64,000 nucleotides of DNA from Aeromicrobium stalagmiti. Lineage in GTDB: Bacteria > Actinomycetota > Actinomycetes > Propionibacteriales > Nocardioidaceae. The translations under genes and the position numbers were made by a program. Numbering within the stretch: position 1 is the first letter of the stretch; the number at the start of each line of letters is the position of its first letter. Below, piece after piece: positions 1 to 9,900 of the stretch. The notes under the pieces are model-generated. The model saw only the letters and a program-made list of their open reading frames with translations, was not told the origin of the DNA and searched no databases. The DNA lies in contig NZ_JABSTZ010000004.1 in the NCBI RefSeq assembly GCF_013283745.1, positions 248,001 to 312,000 on the forward strand, written 5' to 3'.

Positions 1-734
1 TCGAGCACGCCCACAACTACGCCACGCACGACGGCATCGCACCCGCCGAGCTCCGACGTCTGGCGCGCGCCGACCTCGCCGCCTACGACACCGTCGAGGT
101 GCGCGAGGTGGCGGCCGACCGCGTCGAGCCCGACGGTGACGGGTTCGTCGTGACGATCGGCGACTCCACCGAGCGTGCGGCGACCGTGGTCCTCGCCACC
201 GGGGTCCGTGACGCGCTGCCGGACGTGCCCGGCCTGGCCGAGGCCTGGGGCAAGGAGGTGGCGCACTGCCCCTTCTGCCACGGCCACGAGCTCGCGCGCG
301 GCCGGGTCGCGCTCGACGTCGAGGGGCCGCACCTCGACCGGCTGACCGCGATGCTGACGCGCATCGGCGCCGAGCTGGTCCCCGTCGGCGGACGGGTGCA
401 GCGTGTCGAGCGGATCGGGGGCGGGCTCGACCTGACTCTCGACGACTCGACGATCCACGTCGACGGCATGTTCGTCGCGCCGTCGTTCAGCCAGTCGGCG
501 CCGTTCGCGGAGCAGCTCGGCCTCGATCTCAACGACTCCGGCTGCGTGAGGGTCGACGCGTTCCAGTCGACGTCGGTCGCCGGTGTGTTCGCGGCGGGCG
601 ACGCGGCCCACCACCGGGACCTGCCCATGCCCATGTCGTCGATCCTGACCTCTCAGGCGGCCGGCCTCGTCGCCGGCGGTGCGTGCGTCCAGCACCTGCT
701 GACGCGAGAGGCGTCGGCTGTCGCCCAGCGCTGA
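1..734 (+). CDS. Thioredoxin-reductase-like NAD(P)/FAD-dependent oxidoreductase (3' part)
   Basis: The 5' end lies outside the window; the reading frame is open from base 3 and ends at TGA 732-734. The visible part has an FAD/NAD fold of the thioredoxin reductase superfamily: a VLATGVRD strand-loop, the redox-type motif CPFCHG (where classical TrxB has CATCDG), and the C-terminal FAD-binding signature GVFAAGDAAH. This subfamily often uses the CxxC pair to reduce small disulfide substrates and not thioredoxin; the substrate here is unknown. The next gene starts 19 bases downstream and has its own promoter-like element. Confidence 0.85.
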   Translation, partial: EHAHNYATHDGIAPAELRRLARADLAAYDTVEVREVAADRVEPDGDGFVVTIGDSTERAATVVLATGVRDALPDVPGLAEAWGKEVAHCPFCHGHELARGRVALDVEGPHLDRLTAMLTRIGAELVPVGGRVQRVERIGGGLDLTLDDSTIHVDGMFVAPSFSQSAPFAEQLGLDLNDSGCVRVDAFQSTSVAGVFAAGDAAHHRDLPMPMSSILTSQAAGLVAGGACVQHLLTREASAVAQR

Positions 735-764
735 CGCTGTTACGGTCGTCAGCATGAGACGCGT
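733..764 (+). repeat. Copy 1 of a duplicated promoter/start segment
   Basis: 32 bases covering TACGGT, the ATG and the first codons of the lipoprotein gene. The segment matches 1321-1352 at 27 of 32 positions without gaps; all five mismatches fall between the -10-like element and ATG. Confidence 0.8.
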
Positions 765-1299
765 GCTGATGAGCGTCCTCGGGGTCCTGCTGCTGGTCAG
801 CGCGTGCGGGTCGTCCGGCGACGGTAGTGAGGGAGATGACGTGGCGGGCCAGGGGTCCTACAAGTCGGTGAAGTCGTCCGTCGACGACGTGATGGGCACC
901 GTGCTGCCCGAGCTCGCCTCCGCCGTAGAGGGCGAGTTCCCGGCCGTGCGGGGCGAGTTCGTCGAGTGTGGCGTCGGTCCGCAGTTCCAGCAGTACTCCG
1001 TGCGGGGCGAGCTCCACTCGCAGGTCCAGGACGACGCCGAGGCGGCCGATGCCATCAAGGCGGTCCTGACCGACGCCGGGTTCGACGTGACGGTCGACGA
1101 CGACCAGACGGTCAAGGGCACCACCGGCGGCACCACGGTGGTGGTGCTGGCGAGCGGGGGGAGCCCGATCGCGGGAGGGACGTTCATCCGGCGCCTCTCC
1201 GTCGACTCCGAGTGCCAGACGTACTCGAGCGCCGACGCCGATGCGATGCGGGAGACACCGGTGGAGAAGTACGCCGCTGTGCTCAACGGCACGTCCTGA
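754..1299 (+). CDS. Predicted lipoprotein, unknown function
   Basis: 181 residues. It begins with a short lipoprotein signal peptide: MRRVLMSVLGVLLL followed by lipobox VSAC, so Cys18 would be lipidated and the mature protein held outside the membrane. A low-complexity Gly/Ser/Asp linker follows (19-35), then a compact alpha/beta region with two further cysteines (about 71 and 156) that could form a disulfide. No SD is obvious. The -10-like TACGGT lies 7 bases before ATG, so the transcript is probably leaderless. The start region is nearly duplicated at 1321-1352. I do not recognise the family. Confidence 0.75.
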   Translation: MRRVLMSVLGVLLLVSACGSSGDGSEGDDVAGQGSYKSVKSSVDDVMGTVLPELASAVEGEFPAVRGEFVECGVGPQFQQYSVRGELHSQVQDDAEAADAIKAVLTDAGFDVTVDDDQTVKGTTGGTTVVVLASGGSPIAGGTFIRRLSVDSECQTYSSADADAMRETPVEKYAAVLNGTS

Positions 1300-1320
1300 C
1301 CCCAGGTGTGCGACAGGTGA

Positions 1321-1352
1321 GACGCTGTTACGGTCTGTCTCATGAGACGCGT
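1321..1352 (+). repeat. Copy 2 of the duplicated promoter/start segment
   Basis: Matches 733-764 at 27 of 32 positions and again ends just inside a reading frame beginning ATGAGACGCGT. The -10-like TACGGT (1329-1334) is 7 bases upstream of ATG 1342. Confidence 0.8.
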
Positions 1353-1863
1353 CGCTGACGGCGTCGTCGGGGGCGAACCGTTCTTCCGGGTGCTGCGCGA
1401 GCGTCACCCGGATGCCGATCTGGTGATCCTTCCCCCGATCGAGGCCACACCACCCGACCAGGCCCTTGCCCCCGTGGACGAGGTGGTCGCGGTCGCGCGA
1501 GCCGCCCGCACGGCGCTCGACGAGCTGCTCGCCGCGATCGGACAGCCGCAGCCCGATGCCAGGCACGACGGGTGGCGCGCCGCCGACTCGCCGTTCGTCT
1601 GCACCTATGTGGCCCGTGCGGCCCTGCGGGGCATCCCCGACGGGGAGGCGGTCCCGCTCCTGCGCACGATCGGTGACACCTTGCTGGCCCAGGGCTGGGA
1701 CGCCCGGCAGGCCCTCGACCGCCCGGCCGGGATCGTGGCGGGCGACGGTCGCCACGTGATCGAGGCGGAGGTCGTCGCCGGGTCGATCGACCTGCGGCTC
1801 GATTCCAGGCCCGTCGTGGCCGCGCCCGGGACGATCGAGGCGGCTGACGAGGTGCTGCGATGA
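1342..1863 (+). CDS. Conserved hypothetical protein, first gene of a WXG100-like/DUF1023 operon
   Basis: 173 residues, acidic and soluble, with no signal peptide or membrane segment. Its first codons come from the segment duplicated from the upstream lipoprotein gene, but the export signal is absent. The C-terminal half (about 85-165) has the same helix-then-strand order as the lipoprotein, so a distant paralogy is possible but not proven. Its stop overlaps the next start (ATGA at 1860), so the gene is translationally coupled to the WXG100-like protein. Function unknown. Confidence 0.7.
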   Translation: MRRVADGVVGGEPFFRVLRERHPDADLVILPPIEATPPDQALAPVDEVVAVARAARTALDELLAAIGQPQPDARHDGWRAADSPFVCTYVARAALRGIPDGEAVPLLRTIGDTLLAQGWDARQALDRPAGIVAGDGRHVIEAEVVAGSIDLRLDSRPVVAAPGTIEAADEVLR

Positions 1864-2282
1864 GCTTCACCGTGTGGACCCAGGCGCTCGACGACGCCGC
1901 CACCGGGTGGGACGACCAGGGCGAGGCGCTGAGCCAGGCCCGGTCCAGCCTCAACCGGGTCGACACCGCCCTGCTCGGCCCGCGTGTCGCGGGCCCGGCC
2001 GAGACATTCCTCGAGACCTGGCGCACCGAGATCCAGCAGCGGATCGCCCAGGCGGAGGGACACGCCGACGCCCTGCGCGCCGCCGCCACCAGCTACCAGC
2101 GCGCCGACGACACCGCCGTCGCCGAGCTGCAGAAGCTCCTGCCGTGGGACGACCGAGGGCTCGAGCCGGCCCCGTCCTCGCCCTTCTTGCAGCCGGGCCA
2201 GCCCACCTCGCCCTTCCTGCAGCCGGTGGATCCGATCTCGCCGTTTCCGTACGGCTCACCGCTCAACCCGGAGACACCATGA
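1860..2282 (+). CDS. WXG100-like helical protein with SPF-repeat tail
   Basis: 140 residues. Residues 1-100 are predicted to be two long amphipathic helices with a break near LLGPRVAGPAE, as in WXG100/ESAT-6-like proteins, though a strict W-x-G is not present. The last 35 residues are proline-rich and contain three SPF units (SPFLQP, SPFLQP, SPFPYG). The gene overlaps its neighbours by ATGA on both sides, so it is made with the 173-residue protein and the DUF1023 hydrolase. Such proteins usually pair with toxin or hydrolase partners of type VII secretion; no secretion ATPase is visible in the window. Confidence 0.65.
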   Translation: MSFTVWTQALDDAATGWDDQGEALSQARSSLNRVDTALLGPRVAGPAETFLETWRTEIQQRIAQAEGHADALRAAATSYQRADDTAVAELQKLLPWDDRGLEPAPSSPFLQPGQPTSPFLQPVDPISPFPYGSPLNPETP

Positions 2283-4195
2283 CCGTCCACGTGCCCGGAG
2301 AGATCGCGCCGATCCCCGAGATGGAGGCCGACGAAGGCGCCAAGGCCGTCACGGACCAGCTGCGCGCCACCGCCACCAAGACCGCCGACGTGACGGAGTG
2401 GTCCGGCGACCGCGGGGCACCCGACGGCTGGTCGGGCGACGCGTCCGAGGCCGCGAGCCATGCGATGACGACGTTCAGCGCGGCGACCGACGGCGTGACC
2501 GCCGCCTTCGAGGTGGCGGCGAAGGCCTGTGACACCTACGTCAACCGTCTCTCGGTGCTCGCCGGCGACCGGATCGACCTGATCAACGACCGCTCCGTCA
2601 TCAACACCGACATCCACACCCTGATGTCGACGATCGGCCGGTCCAAGGTCGAGGACGAGCCGGAGCTGCAGCAGCAGGCCGATGCCCTCAAGCGCCGGGT
2701 CGACCGGTTCGAGGAGCGGGTGGTCGCGTGGCAGGAGCGGATCACGAGCAACGAGGACGACCTCATCGCCGCGTTCCGCTCCGCGGACACCGTCGGGGAG
2801 GGTCGAGACCTCAGCCTCGCGCCCGGGCGCCCCGACGTGGACGCCCTCAACCGCGAGCTCGAGCGGGTCAAGGACGACCCCGAGGCCGCCAACGCCTGGT
2901 GGATGCGCCTCACCCCGGCGGAGCGCGAGGCGCTCAAGATCGACAACCCCGGTCTGGTCGGCAACACCGACGGCATCCCCGTCGACGACCGGGACGAGGC
3001 CAACCGGACGTCCCTCGCCCGCGACCTCGACCGGCTGCACGACCTCAAGGACCGCGGCGAGCTGCCCGACGACCAGCGGCAGCTGCTCGACAACGCCGAG
3101 GCCGCACGCAAGGCGCTCGAGCAGGGCAGCACCGTCACCGATCCGTCGACCGGTCTGCCCGTCGACAGCAACCTCATGGTCTACGACCCCACGGCGTTCC
3201 TCGGCGACGGCGCGGCAGCGGTCGCGTACGGCAACCCCGACACGGCCGACAACACGTCGGTCATCGTCCCGGGCATCATGAACACCGGTGCCTCGGTGTC
3301 GTCCAACGGCCAGAGCGCCCTGGACCTGCTCGTCGAGGCCGGCATGAAGGACCCCGACTCGTCCAACTCGACGATCGCGTGGATCGGCTACAACTCGCCC
3401 GACTTCGACCCGGGCGACTTCAAGGACCCGCTCAACGCGCTCGACATGGGCATGGTCTCCAACGAGCAGTTCGCCGAGGCAGGCGGGCGCCGGCTGTCGG
3501 ACTTCGTGGACGGGCTGCGGGCCTCCGACACCGGCGACCGGTCGCACCTGACGGTGATCGGCCACAGCTACGGCTCCACCACGGCGGCCCACGCAGCGCA
3601 TGACGGCCTCGACGCCGACGACCTGGTGCTGCTGGGCAGCCCGGGCGCCGGGGGTGACGCGAACGACGTCAGCGACCTCAACATGGGTGACGGTCACGTC
3701 TACGTGGGCTCGCGTGACAACGACTTCGTCACGTGGCTCGGCGGCGACGGCCGGGTGGGGCTCGGTCCGGACCCGTCACAGGCTGACTTCGGTGCCGATC
3801 GCATCGAGGTCGGTGACGGTGACGACTTCCACCTTCAGGACATCGGTGGCACGGGCCTGAACAACCACACGTCGTACTTCGACCCGGGCAGCTCGTCGCT
3901 CGACAACATCGCCGACGTCACCGTGGGTCACGATCCCGACTCGATCGACGGTCGCACCCAGGACGCCCGTGACATGGCGAAGGACTACCTCGAGGACGAG
4001 GCGAAGCACTACGGCAACGAGGCGTTGGAGGCCGGACGCGACAAGCTCGTCGAGACGACCGTCGAGATCGCCGGGACGACCATCAAGATCGCGGAGACGA
4101 CGGGAGACGTGCTCGAGACCACGGGTGACGTGCTCAGTGGCGTCGGTCGCGTGCTCAGCCCGCCCATGCCGTCGTTCGGTGGCGTGTTCAACTGA
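2279..4195 (+). CDS. DUF1023-family alpha/beta hydrolase with N-terminal helical (WXG100-like) region
   Basis: 638 residues from the ATG that overlaps the preceding stop (ATGA). Residues 1-200 are a long helical region with a GW-type turn (DGWSGDASEAASH), resembling the N-terminal domain of type VII-associated proteins. The C-terminal part is an alpha/beta hydrolase of the DUF1023/Abhydrolase_8 type: nucleophile elbow GHSYGS with Ser430, preceded by VIVPGIMNTG. The final 70 residues carry repeated Glu-Thr-Thr units. It probably acts on an ester or peptidoglycan-linked substrate; the substrate is unknown. The nearby lipoprotein suggests an envelope role. Confidence 0.8.
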   Translation: MTVHVPGEIAPIPEMEADEGAKAVTDQLRATATKTADVTEWSGDRGAPDGWSGDASEAASHAMTTFSAATDGVTAAFEVAAKACDTYVNRLSVLAGDRIDLINDRSVINTDIHTLMSTIGRSKVEDEPELQQQADALKRRVDRFEERVVAWQERITSNEDDLIAAFRSADTVGEGRDLSLAPGRPDVDALNRELERVKDDPEAANAWWMRLTPAEREALKIDNPGLVGNTDGIPVDDRDEANRTSLARDLDRLHDLKDRGELPDDQRQLLDNAEAARKALEQGSTVTDPSTGLPVDSNLMVYDPTAFLGDGAAAVAYGNPDTADNTSVIVPGIMNTGASVSSNGQSALDLLVEAGMKDPDSSNSTIAWIGYNSPDFDPGDFKDPLNALDMGMVSNEQFAEAGGRRLSDFVDGLRASDTGDRSHLTVIGHSYGSTTAAHAAHDGLDADDLVLLGSPGAGGDANDVSDLNMGDGHVYVGSRDNDFVTWLGGDGRVGLGPDPSQADFGADRIEVGDGDDFHLQDIGGTGLNNHTSYFDPGSSSLDNIADVTVGHDPDSIDGRTQDARDMAKDYLEDEAKHYGNEALEAGRDKLVETTVEIAGTTIKIAETTGDVLETTGDVLSGVGRVLSPPMPSFGGVFN

Positions 4196-4253
4196 TCGGG
4201 CAGTCATCTTGCGGCGTCAGTCGCCGGGGCGCGGACCGATAGGCTGGCGTCCT

Positions 4254-5036
4254 ATGCGTATCGCCAGGTTTGCCGGGGACGACGATCCCCGTTTCGGAGT
4301 CATCGGGGACGACAACGGCGTCCCCACCATCGCCGTGCTGAACGGGGATCCGCTCTACGCGGGCCTCCACCTCAGCGGCCAGAAGATCCCGCTGGAGGAC
4401 GTGCGCCTGCTGGCGCCGGTCATCCCGCGCAGCAAGGTGGTGTGCGTCGGCAAGAACTACGCCAAGCACGCCGCCGAGATGGGCGGGGAGGTGCCCGACG
4501 AGCCGCTGATCTTCCTCAAGCCCAACACGAGCGTCATCGGGCCCAACGAGCCGATCTTCTATCCCGAGCAGAGCACCAACGTGCACTTCGAGGGCGAGCT
4601 CGCGGTCGTGATCGGTCGCATCTGCAAGGACGTGTCCGTCGAGGACGCCCCCAAGGTGATCTTCGGCTACACGGTCGCCAACGACGTCACGGCGCGCGAC
4701 CTGCAGGCCAAGGACGGTCAGTGGGCCCGGGCCAAGGGCTTCGACACGTTCTGCCCGCTCGGTCCGTGGATCGAGACCGACTTCGACCCGTCGGACGTCC
4801 GCGTCACGACCGAGCTCGGCGGCGAGCTGAAGCAGGACGGTCGCACGTCCGACATGGTCTTCACGGTCCCGGACGTCATCGCCTACGTGTCGTCGTTCAT
4901 GACCCTGCTGCCCGGCGACGTGATCCTCACCGGCACCCCTGACGGTGTCGGTCCCATGGAGGTCGGCGACTCCGTCAGCGTGACGGTCGAAGGCCTCGGA
5001 ACTCTGACGAACCAGGTGGTCTCCCGCAATGACTGA
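4254..5036 (+). CDS. Fumarylacetoacetate hydrolase family protein
   Basis: 260 residues, typical for the FAH superfamily catalytic domain preceded by a short N-terminal domain. The divalent-metal ligands are visible: HFEGE (Glu113, Glu115) and the downstream Asp of VANDVTARD (Asp144), with Lys161 in the following active-site loop. Family members hydrolyse or decarboxylate acyl-pyruvates or oxaloacetate; the exact substrate cannot be read here. TAGGCT at 4240-4245 sits 8 bases before ATG, suggesting a leaderless start. It overlaps gltX by 8 bases, an arrangement also known in Mycobacterium. Confidence 0.9.
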   Translation: MRIARFAGDDDPRFGVIGDDNGVPTIAVLNGDPLYAGLHLSGQKIPLEDVRLLAPVIPRSKVVCVGKNYAKHAAEMGGEVPDEPLIFLKPNTSVIGPNEPIFYPEQSTNVHFEGELAVVIGRICKDVSVEDAPKVIFGYTVANDVTARDLQAKDGQWARAKGFDTFCPLGPWIETDFDPSDVRVTTELGGELKQDGRTSDMVFTVPDVIAYVSSFMTLLPGDVILTGTPDGVGPMEVGDSVSVTVEGLGTLTNQVVSRND

Positions 5037-6531
5037 TCTCACCCGTCCGGTGGTGGCGCGCTTCTGCCCGTCCCCGACCGGCAACCCGCACGTCGGCATG
5101 GCCCGCACGGCGCTGTTCAGCTGGGCGTTCGCCCGTCACCACGGCGGGACGTTCGTCTTCCGCATCGAGGACACCGACACGTCGCGCGACAACGAGGAGT
5201 CCTACGCGCTGCTCGTCGAGGTCATGCACTGGCTCGGTCTCGACTGGGACGAGGGCCCCGAGGTCGGCGGTCCGAACGGTCCCTACCGCCAGTCCGAGCG
5301 GATGGACATCTATGCCGACGTCGCGCAGCAGCTGCTCGACGCAGGCTTCGCCTACAAGGCGTACGACACCGCCGAGGAGCTGGAGGCCCGCCGCAACGCC
5401 GCGCGTGCCGCCGGCAAGCCCAGCGGCTACGACGGCCTGCACCGCGACCTCACGCCCGAGCAGCAGGCCGCCTACGAGGCCGAGGGGCGCGAGCCGGTCA
5501 TCCGGTTCAAGATGCCCGAGCGCACCTACACGTTCACCGACCTGGTCCGCGGCGAGATCACGTTCGACTCGGCCAACGTGCAGGACTACGTCCTGGTCCG
5601 TGCCAACGGGCAGCCGCTCTACACGCTGACCAACCCCACCGACGACGCGATGATGGGCATCACCCACGTGCTGCGCGGTGAGGACCTGCTGAGCTCGACC
5701 CCGCGCCAGATCGCCCTCTACGAGGCCTTCGCCGAGATCGGCATCGGCGGCGGGTTCACGCCCGAGTTCGGCCACCTGCCGTTCGTGATGGGGGAGGGCA
5801 ACCGCAAGCTCTCCAAGCGCGATCCCGAGTCCAACCTGCTCGACTACAAGCCCAAGGGCTTCCTGCCGGAGGGGCTGCTCAACTACATGGCGCTGCTCGG
5901 CTGGTCGATCGCCGAGGACCGCGACGTCTTCAGCATCCCCGAGATGGTCGAGGCCTTCGAGATCGGGCGGGTCAACCCCAACCCGGCGCGCTTCGACATC
6001 AAGAAGGCCGAGGCGATCAACGGCTCCCACGTGCGTCTCCTCACCGAGGAGCAGGTCCGCGAGCGGCTGCTGCCGTACTTCCAGGAGGCCGGTCTGATCG
6101 ACCAGCAGCCGACCGAGACCCAGCTGGGTCTCCTGGCCGCGGCGACACCCCTGGTGCACGAGCGCATGACGTTGCTCACAGAGGCCGTCGACATGCTGCG
6201 CTTCCTGTTCGTGTCCGACGCCGACTTCTCGGTCGACGAGGCCGACGCGGCCAAGAACCTCGACGAGGCCGGCCTGGAGGTCGTCCGTGCCGCTCGCGAG
6301 GCGCTCGACGCGATTCCCGGCAGCGCCGAGTGGACGACCGGCACGATCGAAGGGGCTCTTCGGGCGTCCTTGATCGACGGTCTCGGGCTCAAGCCACGGC
6401 TGGCGTTCGGGCCGGTTCGCGTTGCGGTGACGGGAAGTCGGATCTCGCCGCCGCTGTTCGAGTCGCTCGAGCTGCTGGGTCACCGCAAGACCATCGCGAG
6501 GCTCGACGCCGCGCTGGGGGCGACCACCTAA
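5029..6531 (+). CDS. gltX: Glutamyl-tRNA synthetase
   Basis: 500 residues, normal for bacterial GluRS. Class I signatures are intact: the HIGH-type motif HVGM at residues 21-24 and the KLSKR loop starting at Lys260. The enzyme charges tRNA-Glu with glutamate and, in actinobacteria lacking GlnRS, usually also tRNA-Gln for later amidation by GatCAB. The two cognate tRNA genes lie directly downstream. ATG 5029 is inside the end of the FAH gene, so the two are likely co-translated. Confidence 0.97.
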   Translation: MTDLTRPVVARFCPSPTGNPHVGMARTALFSWAFARHHGGTFVFRIEDTDTSRDNEESYALLVEVMHWLGLDWDEGPEVGGPNGPYRQSERMDIYADVAQQLLDAGFAYKAYDTAEELEARRNAARAAGKPSGYDGLHRDLTPEQQAAYEAEGREPVIRFKMPERTYTFTDLVRGEITFDSANVQDYVLVRANGQPLYTLTNPTDDAMMGITHVLRGEDLLSSTPRQIALYEAFAEIGIGGGFTPEFGHLPFVMGEGNRKLSKRDPESNLLDYKPKGFLPEGLLNYMALLGWSIAEDRDVFSIPEMVEAFEIGRVNPNPARFDIKKAEAINGSHVRLLTEEQVRERLLPYFQEAGLIDQQPTETQLGLLAAATPLVHERMTLLTEAVDMLRFLFVSDADFSVDEADAAKNLDEAGLEVVRAAREALDAIPGSAEWTTGTIEGALRASLIDGLGLKPRLAFGPVRVAVTGSRISPPLFESLELLGHRKTIARLDAALGATT

Positions 6532-6605
6532 AGGTGGGCCGGTTTGGGGTGCGGGCGGTCCGTCGGGTAAAGTCTGACCTCGGTTCGGACGCGGTCCGCA
6601 GCCAT

Positions 6606-6677
6606 TGGGATATGGTGTAATTGGCAACACAGCGGTTTCTGGTACCGCCATTCTAGGTTCGAGTCCTAGTATCCCAG
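6606..6677 (+). tRNA. tRNA-Gln (CTG anticodon)
   Basis: 72 nt. The acceptor stem TGGGATA/TATCCCA closes with discriminator G. The anticodon stem GCGGT/ACCGC encloses loop TTCTGGT, giving anticodon CTG. The T arm with GGTTCGAGTCC is canonical. It lies 74 bases after gltX and is followed by a second tRNA. Confidence 0.95.
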
Positions 6678-6744
6678 CGACACCCTCTGAACTGCACGAA
6701 TGTGCGCTTTGGTAGGGTTTCATCCGGTCACATGACCACTCCAT

Positions 6745-6817
6745 GGCCCCGTTGTGTAGCGGCCTAGCACGTCGCCCTCTCAAGGCGGTAGCGCGGGTTC
6801 GAATCCCGTCGGGGCTA
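6745..6817 (+). tRNA. tRNA-Glu (CTC anticodon)
   Basis: 73 nt. The acceptor GGCCCCG pairs with CGGGGCT (one G-T), discriminator A. The anticodon loop CTCTCAA gives CTC. A T-loop GGGTTCGAATCCC is present. The gene is the second tRNA behind gltX; both substrates of a non-discriminating GluRS are therefore encoded together. Confidence 0.95.
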
Positions 6818-6825
6818 CCCATGGA

Positions 6826-6858
6826 AGAACCCCGTCCCTCGTCGAGGGGCGGGGTTCT
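6826..6858 (+). terminator. Strong hairpin behind the tRNA-Gln/tRNA-Glu pair
   Basis: Inverted repeat with arms AGAACCCCGTCCCTC and GAGGGGCGGGGTTCT around a 3-base loop, starting 9 bases after tRNA-Glu. It has no long T tract, which is common for actinobacterial terminators. Confidence 0.75.
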
Positions 6859-6951
6859 GTGGTTCCCGGGGCCCGCCGCCGGCGCGCGAGTGGCACGTCG
6901 AGATGGACGCCGGCCGAACGGCCGTTCACCGGCCGTTCAGGTCGACAGGGC

Positions 6952-9900
6952 ATGCTGACCTGCGTGCACGCTCGGGACACGACCTCTTCTGCTGGCGTCT
7001 CGCCCCTGATCCGGTCGCACCACGCGCCCTCGGTCCGCACCCTGGTCGACATCGTGCGCGAGACCGTCGCGACAGACCCCGACGCCCCGGCGCTCGACAA
7101 CGGCTCGAGCGTCCTGACCTACGGCGAGTTCTACGAGGCGGCGGACGCCTTCGCGTCGTCGTTGCGCGAGCAGGGCGTCGCACGGGGAGACCGGGTCGGC
7201 GTGCGGGTCGACTCCGGCACCCTCGACCTGTATGTCGCGATCATGGGGGTGCTGGTCGCCGGTGCCGCCTACGTGCCCGTCGACGTCGACGACCCCGACT
7301 CCCGGGCCCGCACGGTCTTCTCCGAGGCCGACGTCGCGGCCGTCGTCGGCAACGGCCTGACCATCACCGGCCGGCGTGCACCGCAGCTGGCCGCCGACGA
7401 GGGGCTGCCACGGCCCACCGATGACGCGTGGGTCATCTTCACCTCGGGCTCGACCGGGACCCCGAAGGGCGTCGCGGTCTCGCACCGGTCGGCCGCGGCG
7501 TTCGTCGACGCCGAGGCGGCGCTGTTCCTGCAGGGCAGCCCGCTCGGCGCGGGTGACCGCGTGATGGCGGGCCTCTCGGTCGCGTTCGACGCCTCGTGCG
7601 AGGAGATGTGGCTCGCGTGGGGCCACGGGGCGTGCCTCGTCCCGGCGCCGCGCTCGCTCGTCAAGAGCGGCAGCGACCTCGGCCCGTGGATGATCGCCAA
7701 CAGCATCACGGTCGTGTCGACCGTGCCCACCCTGGTGTCCCTGTGGCCCGCCGGGGTGCTCGAGGACGTGCGGCTGCTGATCCTCGGCGGCGAGGCCTGC
7801 CCGCCCGAGATCGGCGAGCGGCTGGCCGGCCCCGACCGCGAGGTCTGGAACACCTACGGGCCGACCGAGGCGACCGTGGTGGCCTGCGCGGCGCAGCTCT
7901 CGCCGGGCGAGCCCGTGCGGATCGGCCTGCCCCTGGCCGGGTGGGACCTCGCCGTCGTCGACGCGGAGGGCCGGCAGGTCGAGCCGGGCCAGGACGGCGA
8001 GCTGATCATCGGCGGGGTCGGGCTGGCCCGCTACCTCGATCCGGCCAAGGACGCCGACAAGTACGCGCCGATGCCGACCCTGGGCTGGGAGCGGGCCTAC
8101 CGCAGCGGCGACGTGGTGCGCTTCGACGGCGAGGGGCTCGTGTTCGTCGGTCGGGCCGACGAGCAGATCAAGATCGGCGGACGCCGGATCGAGCTGGGCG
8201 AGATCGACAGCGCCCTGCTCGCGCTGCCCGGGGTCGTGGCAGCTGCCGCGGCCGTGCGCACCACGGAGGCGGGCAACCACATCCTGGTCGGCTACGTCAC
8301 GACCGACGACACGTTCGACCTCGCGGCGTCGCTCGACATCCTGCGTCGTCAGATGCCCGAGGCGCTCGTCCCGCGACTGGGCCGCGTCGACGACATGCCG
8401 ACCCGCACCTCGGGCAAGATCGACCGCGACGCGCTGCCCTGGCCCCTGAGGAGCATCGGTGCCGGCGAGACCGAGGCGACGCTGGACGGCACGAGTGCCT
8501 GGCTCAAGGACATCTGGCTCGACCTGCTGGGGGCCGTCGTCACCAGCCCGGCCGACGACTTCTTCGTCCTCGGCGGCGGGAGCCTGAGTGCGGCGCAGCT
8601 CGTCGGCCGCCTGCGCGAGCAGTTCCCCGAGGTGACGGTCGCCGACGTCTACGAGCACCCGACGGTCGCCGACCTGGCGACGACGCTCGACGCGATGTCG
8701 TCGGCGCAGGCCCGGCGCAACGCCTCGGTGCGGCCCGTCCGTCTCTCGACGCAGGTCGCGCAGAGCCTGCTGGTGGTGCCCCTGCGGACCATCACGGGTC
8801 TGCGCTGGCTGACGTGGATCGCCCTCGGTCACCACCTGGCTGCGTCGGTGCTCGACTGGCCGTGGCTGCCACAGCTGCCGTGGGTGTGGGTCGTGCTCGG
8901 GGTCGCCCTGCTGATCGCGCCGCCGGGGCGGATGCTGCTCGCCGCCGCCACAGCACGCCTGCTGCTGCGCGGCGTCGCGCCGGGCTCGCACCCCCGCGGC
9001 GGTGGGGTGCACCTGCGGCTCTGGCTGGCCGAGCACGTGGCCGACGAGCTGCGGGCCGGGTCGCTCTCGGGCGCTGCACTGCTGCGGACCTACGCCCGCG
9101 CGCTCGGTGCTCGGGTGGCGAAGGACGTCGACCTGCACTCCCTGCCGCCCATCACCGGTCTGCTCTCGATCGACGCGGGAGCATCGATCGAGCCCGAGGT
9201 CGACCTGTCCGGCCACTGGATCGACGGCGACACGCTCCACGTCGGCCCCGTCGTGATCGGCGCGGACGCCCGGATCGGTGTGCGCAGCCTGCTCGGTCCC
9301 GGCGCGCGCATCGGTGAGGGAGCCGAGGTCGGCGCCGGCTCGGCCGTCTTCGGTGAGGTCCCCGCCGGGGAGTACTGGTCCGGGGCGCCCGCGCGGCACA
9401 ACGGGCCGGCCCGCGGCCCGCAGACGAGCACGCGGGCGGCACGGAGCACCGGCTGGACCGTCGCCTACAGCGTCGTCGCGGCGTTCCTGGCGGCGCTGCC
9501 CGTGCAGGCGGTGCTGGCGGCCGCCGCGGTGGTCGCGCCGCTCGTGCGCCCCGCTGACGGCCTCGGCGAGGCGGCCCTGCGGCTGACGTACGTCGCTCCG
9601 CTCGCCGTGGTGGTCGCCTACGTCGCGCTCGCGCTCCTGCTGCTGGTGTTCGTCCGGATCCAGTCGATCGGGCTCGAGAGCGGCACGTACGCGGTGCACA
9701 GCCGTCCGGCGTGGCGGGCGTGGTCGGTGTTCCGGGCCATGGACGAGGCGCGGACCTGGCTCTTCCCGCTCTACTCCAGCACCCTGACGCCGCTGTGGCT
9801 GCGCGCCCTGGGTGCCCGGATCGGCGACGACGTGGAGGCGTCGACGGTGCTGATGCTCCCGGCGCTGACGTCCGTCAACGACGGGGCGTTCCTGGCCGAC

